Part shown: positions 60,308 to 64,000 of the stretch, in pieces
Layout of the letters: every line of letters begins with the position of its first letter
Position numbering within the stretch: position 1 is the first letter of the stretch
Source: UBA5336 sp039818165
GTDB lineage: Bacteria > Pseudomonadota > Alphaproteobacteria > Caulobacterales > Hyphomonadaceae
DNA length: 64,000 nt
Reading direction: 5' to 3'
NCBI GenBank assembly: GCA_039818165.1
Contig: JBCBUL010000001.1
Span: forward strand, 1 to 64,000
The notes under the pieces: generated by a model
The model's input: only the letters and a program-made list of their open reading frames with translations
Databases searched by the model: none
Told to the model about the DNA's origin: nothing
Made by a program: the position numbers and the translations under genes

Positions 60308-60766
60308 TCAAGCGTCTTTGCCGCGCGCGAGCAAGTGCTGCGGGCCCGGGCCCAGTTTCCCCATATGGTCATCGACATTGTGCAGCGCGCACTTTTTTAG
60401 GGAGAGGCAACCGCAACCGATGCAGCCATCCAGCTTGTCGCGCAGGGCTTCCAGGCCGGAAATCCGGGCATTCAGTGTCTCTCGAAATTGAGCGGATATG
60501 TTCTGCCAGTCTCTCAAAGTCGGGTTTCGCTCGTCGGGAAGGCCACTCAGAAGATCCGCGATGTCCCGGATCGTGAATCCGAGCTTCTGCGCGACCATGA
60601 TGAATGACAGGCGGCGGATGTCTGCGCGCAGAAATCGGCGGTGACGACCGGAATTTCGAAGGGATTTCACCAGTCCCTTCTCCTCATAGAAACGGATGGC
60701 GGAAACCGACAGCCCCGTTCGCGCTGCGATGTCTCCGATCGCCAACAAGTCTCGACCGCTCGCCAT
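60308..60766 (-). CDS. soxR: Redox-sensitive transcriptional activator SoxR
   Basis: SoxR is a MerR-family dimer that senses redox-cycling compounds with a 2Fe-2S cluster. The 152-residue product has the N-terminal winged helix (LAIGDIAARTGLSVSAIRFY), a dimer helix, and the cysteine cluster CIGCGCLSLKKC (C-X2-C-X-C-X5-C) near residue 120. A perfect dyad lies 28 bases upstream and is its probable binding site. The divergent VOC gene on the other side is the likely target. In non-enteric bacteria SoxR controls genes for redox-active metabolites rather than soxS. Confidence 0.95.
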   Translation of the reverse strand: MASGRDLLAIGDIAARTGLSVSAIRFYEEKGLVKSLRNSGRHRRFLRADIRRLSFIMVAQKLGFTIRDIADLLSGLPDERNPTLRDWQNISAQFRETLNARISGLEALRDKLDGCIGCGCLSLKKCALHNVDDHMGKLGPGPQHLLARGKDA

Positions 60767-60793
60767 GTGTCAGGTCTCCAAATCAGTGCTTGA

Positions 60794-60811
60794 TCTCAAC
60801 TATGGTTGAGA
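60794..60811. promoter_or_regulatory. SoxR box between soxR and the VOC gene
   Basis: TCTCAACTATGGTTGAGA is a perfect 7-4-7 inverted repeat, close to the known SoxR operator (CCTCAAGTTAACTTGAGG). It lies in the 109-base gap between soxR and the divergent VOC gene. Rightward it sits between TTGATC (60790) and TACACC (60815), a spacer of 19 bases, the length typical of MerR-type promoters. Confidence 0.8.
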
Positions 60812-60875
60812 AATTACACCAATCCCATGGCACAGCGCAATCAGGCCTTGCCATCTGAACGGAATGGAGAATCCC

Positions 60876-61259
60876 ATGACCACAGCGACCCTTGAACACG
60901 TCAACGTCACCGTGAGTGACCCGGAAAAAACCGCCGGGATGATGCAGAAGATCTTTGGCTGGCATGTCCGCTGGCAGGGCAAGTCCGCATCCGGGGGCGA
61001 CACGATTCATGTCGGTAGCGAGACGGACTATCTGGCTATCTATTCGCCGCGCAGCCCTTTGGGCCCGCACGTGAAGGCGAGCAACAATCACAGCGGGCTC
61101 AATCATGTGGGCATCGTGGTCAGTGACCTTGATGCTACGGAAGCGCGTGTGCGCGAAGCCGGGTTAGCCCCTTTCGGCCATGACGATTACGAGCCGGGTA
61201 AGCGGTTCTACTTCTTCGATCCCGACGGAATTGAGTTCGAAGTCATCAGCTATGCCTAG
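60876..61259 (+). CDS. VOC-family protein, likely SoxR target
   Basis: The 127-residue protein has the glyoxalase/dioxygenase fold (ATLEHVNVTVSDPEKTAGMM, KIFGWHVRWQGKS, GLNHVGIVVSDLDATEARVR, FYFFDPDGIEFEVISY), with metal-type His and Glu at HVNV, HVGI and FEVIS. It starts at ATG 60876 after GGAGA; an ATG 12 bases earlier lies in that site. It shares the SoxR-box region with soxR, so it may detoxify a redox-active or electrophilic compound. It overlaps the convergent cyclase gene by four bases. Confidence 0.85.
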   Translation: MTTATLEHVNVTVSDPEKTAGMMQKIFGWHVRWQGKSASGGDTIHVGSETDYLAIYSPRSPLGPHVKASNNHSGLNHVGIVVSDLDATEARVREAGLAPFGHDDYEPGKRFYFFDPDGIEFEVISYA

Positions 61260-62191
61260 CGCATGGCGACGGGATTGATGATTGCTTGCACCGTCCCTTC
61301 AAGACGAGGGATGCCGAGGACGAAGAAGAACTCGCCGGCGCCGTCTTCGGCAAGCTCCGCGGTGGCCATATTCTCGAGAATGTAGACGCCATGCTTTGCC
61401 AGCAGGGTCTGGTGGACTTCAAACGGGCGGTTGGGGGTTTCGAACGGGATCACTTCGAGCCCCCAGCTGTCTGCGCCAACTGCCACCACGCCGAGGCTGG
61501 CAAGGTATTCAGCGCCCTCAACGCCGAGCCCGGCGAAGGCCTGGGTCAACTCGCCCGAGGCGAGTTCAGCATCGAGGGTGCCGGTGTGGAAAAGCACGAC
61601 ATCGCCGGTTTCAATCGTAACGCCTGCTGCGGCCGCCGCCGCGTCGATTTCCGCGCGATTGAAGGCGGTTCCGGCCGGCACCGGCGAGGCGCCAAACTGC
61701 GTGGTCATGTCCAGAAGGATCCCGCGCGTTGCAATGGGCGGGATGGTGTGAGTGCCGAACTGGGTCAGGCCCGCCGTCGTGACAAAGTCGGAGGCGTGGG
61801 TCCTGTTATAGTAATAGTGGTCGATCCCCATATGACCGAGACCGTCGATCTGACTGCCCACCCCCACAAAGGTGCGCACAAGGTCGTCATTCCCCGTGGC
61901 CTTGTTCTCGCCCAGCGGTATGCCGGTCCCGTCTGACAGCTGGAGGATGGTGACGTCATACTCGCGAGGGCCATAGGCGGGGGTCGCCGGGCCGGTCACC
62001 ATGCCGAGCTGAAACGTCTTGCCCTCGGTCACAAGCGCGGCCGCAGCCGCCGTTTTTGCCGGTGTGATGTGGTTGATTGCGCCAATCCGATCATCGGCGC
62101 CATGGGGAGATTCGGGCCACTCTGAGGGAGGTTCCGCAGTGGCACATCCGGCGGTTAGCAGTATTGCAGCGGCGATCCCTGTCAGTCTCAT
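61256..62191 (-). CDS. Cyclase-family (kynurenine-formamidase-like) lipoprotein
   Basis: The 311-residue protein has a lipoprotein signal (MRLTGIAAAILLTAGC) and the cyclase/formamidase domain (PF04199 type): GAINHITPAKTAAAAALV, VGVGSQIDGLGHMGIDHYYY near the metal His/Asp cluster, GDVVLFHTGTLD, and VGADSWGLEVIP. These enzymes are metal-dependent amidohydrolases or cyclases. GGGAGG stands before ATG 62191. It is separate from the accA gene on its right. The true substrate is unknown; kynurenine pathway genes are not here. Confidence 0.84.
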   Translation of the reverse strand: MRLTGIAAAILLTAGCATAEPPSEWPESPHGADDRIGAINHITPAKTAAAAALVTEGKTFQLGMVTGPATPAYGPREYDVTILQLSDGTGIPLGENKATGNDDLVRTFVGVGSQIDGLGHMGIDHYYYNRTHASDFVTTAGLTQFGTHTIPPIATRGILLDMTTQFGASPVPAGTAFNRAEIDAAAAAAGVTIETGDVVLFHTGTLDAELASGELTQAFAGLGVEGAEYLASLGVVAVGADSWGLEVIPFETPNRPFEVHQTLLAKHGVYILENMATAELAEDGAGEFFFVLGIPRLEGTVQAIINPVAMR

Positions 62192-62273
62192 CGATTTCCT
62201 CCCTGGAAGCGTCGTTTTCGACGTCTGGTCCAATGGGAGCCGAGATTGACGATGATGTGAAGGGAAACTGGCG

Positions 62274-63233
62274 CTAGGCCGTTTCCCGACCGATGGCGTA
62301 GAAGCGCTCGCGGCGCTGGCATTTCAGTTCCTGGGCGGACAAGCCTTCAAGCCCGGTCAGCGCTTTCTGGATCGCCTTTCCGGCAGAGCTGATCGCCTTG
62401 GCCGGGTCGCGATGGGCGCCGCCGACGGGTTCTTTGACAATTTCGTCGACAATGCCGCGCGATTTCAGGTCCTGGGCGGTGATTTTCATCGCCTCGGCGG
62501 CGTCGGAAGCCTTCTCGGCGTCCCTATAAAGGATCGACGCGCAGCCCTCCGGGGAGATGACGGAATAGATTGAGTGCTCCATGATCAGCACCTGATTGGC
62601 GGACGCGATGGCGATTGCACCGCCTGAACCGCCTTCCCCGATGATCAGAGACACCATGGGAACCGACAGAGTCAGGCAGCGTTGGGTCGAGCGGGCAATC
62701 GCCTCGGCCTGCCCACGCTCTTCACCGGCCTTGCCTGGATAGGCACCAGCTGTATCGACAAAACTGATCACCGGCAGATTGAACTTTTCAGCCAGGTTCA
62801 TCAGCCGCACCGCTTTGCGATAGCCTTCCGGATGAGCCATCCCGAAATTGTGCCGGATACGACTTTCGGTGTTGTGGCCCTTTTCGTGGCCCAGGACAAC
62901 CACCGAACGGCCCTTGAACGTGGCGAGGCCTCCGAGAACGGCTTCATCATTTCCGAAAACGCGGTCGCCAGCGAGCTCCTGATAGTCGGTGAACAAGGCG
63001 TCCAGATAATCGCCGAAATGGGGGCGTTCCGGGTGCCGGGCGACCTGAGTCTTCCGCCAAGGTGACAGGTTCCTGTAGAGATCCTTGAGTTGTTTTTCGG
63101 ACTTTTCGCGCAATTTGCCCAGCTCTTCAGAGATGGACGGACCGTCTTCGGAAGCGTCCACGGCCTCCAGTTCGGCGATCTTGGCTTCGAGCTCTGCGAG
63201 GGGCTTTTCAAAGTCTAGGTATGTCGTGGTCAT
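62274..63233 (-). CDS. accA: Acetyl-CoA carboxylase carboxyltransferase, alpha subunit
   Basis: AccA with AccD transfers the carboxyl group from biotin to acetyl-CoA, the committed step of fatty-acid synthesis. The 319-residue protein shows YLDFEKPLAELEAKIAELEA, VARHPERPHFGDYLDALFTD, GHEKGHNTESRIRHNFGMAH, PEGYRKAVRLMNLAEKFNLP, and the GGAIAIASANQVLIMEHSIY active region. It is standard in size. It lies nine bases from the acetyltransferase gene in the same direction, the two probably co-transcribed. Confidence 0.96.
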   Translation of the reverse strand: MTTTYLDFEKPLAELEAKIAELEAVDASEDGPSISEELGKLREKSEKQLKDLYRNLSPWRKTQVARHPERPHFGDYLDALFTDYQELAGDRVFGNDEAVLGGLATFKGRSVVVLGHEKGHNTESRIRHNFGMAHPEGYRKAVRLMNLAEKFNLPVISFVDTAGAYPGKAGEERGQAEAIARSTQRCLTLSVPMVSLIIGEGGSGGAIAIASANQVLIMEHSIYSVISPEGCASILYRDAEKASDAAEAMKITAQDLKSRGIVDEIVKEPVGGAHRDPAKAISSAGKAIQKALTGLEGLSAQELKCQRRERFYAIGRETA

Positions 63234-63242
63234 AGCGCCTGA

Positions 63243-63797
63243 TTAGTCTGCCGGTCGCCTCTCCTGCAAGGGCTTTCGTGTGTAGAGGGCACCAAGGCGG
63301 TCATTGAAATCGTGTCGGCGCTCAAAGCGGTAGCCGAACTTTTGAGCCACAGCGATGGAGGCGGGGTTGGCGTCGTCAATCAGCGCGAAGGCCTCTGTGC
63401 CAGGCATGGCCCGGTCCAGCCAGTCATGGACCGCCGCGAGGGCTTCTGTCATGTACCCCTTCCCGTGGTGGGCGGCAGCAAGCGCATAGCCAAGCTCAGG
63501 CGTGGTACGCTTATCGGGCGTTTCGGGCCGCATGGCATCCATGAAACCGGCATCACCGATCAGGGTATCGCTGGTCTTTAACGCAATCGCCCAGAAGCCA
63601 TAGCCCAGCAAGGGCCAGCTGCCGAGCAGGCGGTGCATCGTCATCCAGGCATCCTGCGGTGAGCGCGCTTCCCTGATTGTATATTCCAGCACCACCGGGT
63701 CGCGCCACATGGCTGAGAACGCGTCGAAATCCCCTGCCGCATGGGGGCGCAGGATGAGGCGTTCCGTTTCAAGTCTAGGTGCGAGAGCAGATTCCAT
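63243..63797 (-). CDS. GNAT-family N-acetyltransferase (RimJ/RimL type)
   Basis: The 184-residue enzyme has the GNAT fold of the RimJ/RimL group: LETERLILRPHAAGDFDAFS at the start, YGFWAIALKTSDTLIGDAGF, ELGYALAAAHHGKGYMTEAL holding the acetyl-CoA binding loop (HHGKGYM), and ALIDDANPASIAVAQKFGYR. These acetylate protein N-termini or small amines. It lies just upstream of accA on the same strand. Its target is unknown. Confidence 0.88.
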   Translation of the reverse strand: MESALAPRLETERLILRPHAAGDFDAFSAMWRDPVVLEYTIREARSPQDAWMTMHRLLGSWPLLGYGFWAIALKTSDTLIGDAGFMDAMRPETPDKRTTPELGYALAAAHHGKGYMTEALAAVHDWLDRAMPGTEAFALIDDANPASIAVAQKFGYRFERRHDFNDRLGALYTRKPLQERRPAD

Positions 63798-63956
63798 GCG
63801 TCTGCCTTTCCTTGTTCCGGCACGTTTGTGCTGCCACCAATGTCATCCTCGCTCTTTCGCCTGTCGAGGGAGCATCCGTGCACGGTAAAAATTCCATGCT
63901 AAACTCGCCGCTTGCGGGAGTCCCAACGGCCCCGTTGTTATAAGAGGAGAATTCCC

Positions 63957-64000
63957 ATGTCTGTTGCCCGTGTTACAGAAATCAGCGCCTCTGGCGCAAC
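63957..64000 (+). CDS. Dodecin-like protein, N-terminus only (runs off window)
   Basis: Behind AAGAGGAGA a frame begins MSVARVTEISASGA at ATG 63957 and continues past the window edge. The start S-V-x-x-V-T-E-I is that of dodecins, small flavin-storing dodecamers of about 70 residues. Only 14 codons can be seen, so the call is tentative. The 159-base gap before it looks like its promoter region. Confidence 0.6.
   Translation, partial: MSVARVTEISASGA

Noticed and set aside
1..64000. CRISPR arrays, tRNA or rRNA genes, prophage
   Set aside because: No regularly spaced direct repeats, no cloverleaf or rRNA segments and no phage structural genes were seen on reading; a dedicated tool was not run.

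Overview
The window is about 61% GC by eye and reads as one contiguous chromosomal segment of an aerobic, probably marine or aquatic alphaproteobacterium. Protein style points to the Caulobacterales/Maricaulales/Hyphomonadaceae side of the class: a large TonB-dependent receptor, clustered flavin-dependent 'tryptophan halogenase' family genes, a serC-serA pair behind a serC-type leader, two small PspB-like membrane proteins, SoxR with its cysteine cluster, and a malyl-CoA-lyase-like gene. This placement is inference; no rRNA, tRNA or CRISPR array was seen.

Region 1 (1-1150) is a scar. The left end of an IS3-family element (1-141) has cut a nitrilase-family gene, leaving only its N-terminal third. 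A small exported TPR-like protein follows.

Region 2 (1425-21971) is the most distinctive part: a beta-glucan/glucoside utilisation locus. It has a sodium:solute symporter, gluconokinase, a GH3 beta-glucosidase lipoprotein, a GH9 endoglucanase-type lipoprotein, a TonB-dependent receptor, a gluconolactonase lipoprotein, a GntP-type gluconate permease, a GPH-type sugar symporter and a LacI-family regulator. An operon of four translationally coupled genes follows: three intact flavin-dependent halogenase homologues and one shortened, degenerate relative. The 12-mer TTGACAACGTWA stands before the symporter, twice in the GH9/TonB-receptor divergent region and before the halogenase operon. A related dyad lies just before the lacI-type gene. 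I infer one regulon: external glucan capture, hydrolysis, and uptake of sugar and/or gluconate, co-expressed with the halogenases.

Region 3 (22009-36576) is mostly housekeeping: lepA, a GDPD lipoprotein, a D-2-hydroxyacid dehydrogenase, fabA, an alpha/beta hydrolase, a MoeB/ThiF-like E1 enzyme, a PIF1-like helicase, two PspB-like small proteins, a gpm - RibD-type deaminase - glycosyltransferase operon, and a SpoU/TrmH methyltransferase.

Region 4 (36577-48086) holds dnaK with an in-frame amber codon at Lys155, a TIR - membrane - degenerate-trypsin protein, transporters, phzF, a glutathione-dependent formaldehyde-oxidation operon (class III ADH, a VOC protein, S-formylglutathione hydrolase), a DUF3237 gene also broken by an in-frame amber codon, and an alginate-export-type porin.

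Region 5 (48231-64000) holds serC-serA behind a candidate serC leader RNA, pdxH coupled to a hotdog-like gene, aroC, a malyl-CoA-lyase-like HpcH/HpaI enzyme, a cation diffusion facilitator, a Rieske oxygenase, a sigma-54 response regulator, an SDR, divergent soxR and VOC genes around a perfect SoxR-box dyad, a cyclase-family lipoprotein, accA, a GNAT acetyltransferase, and the first codons of a dodecin-like gene at the edge.
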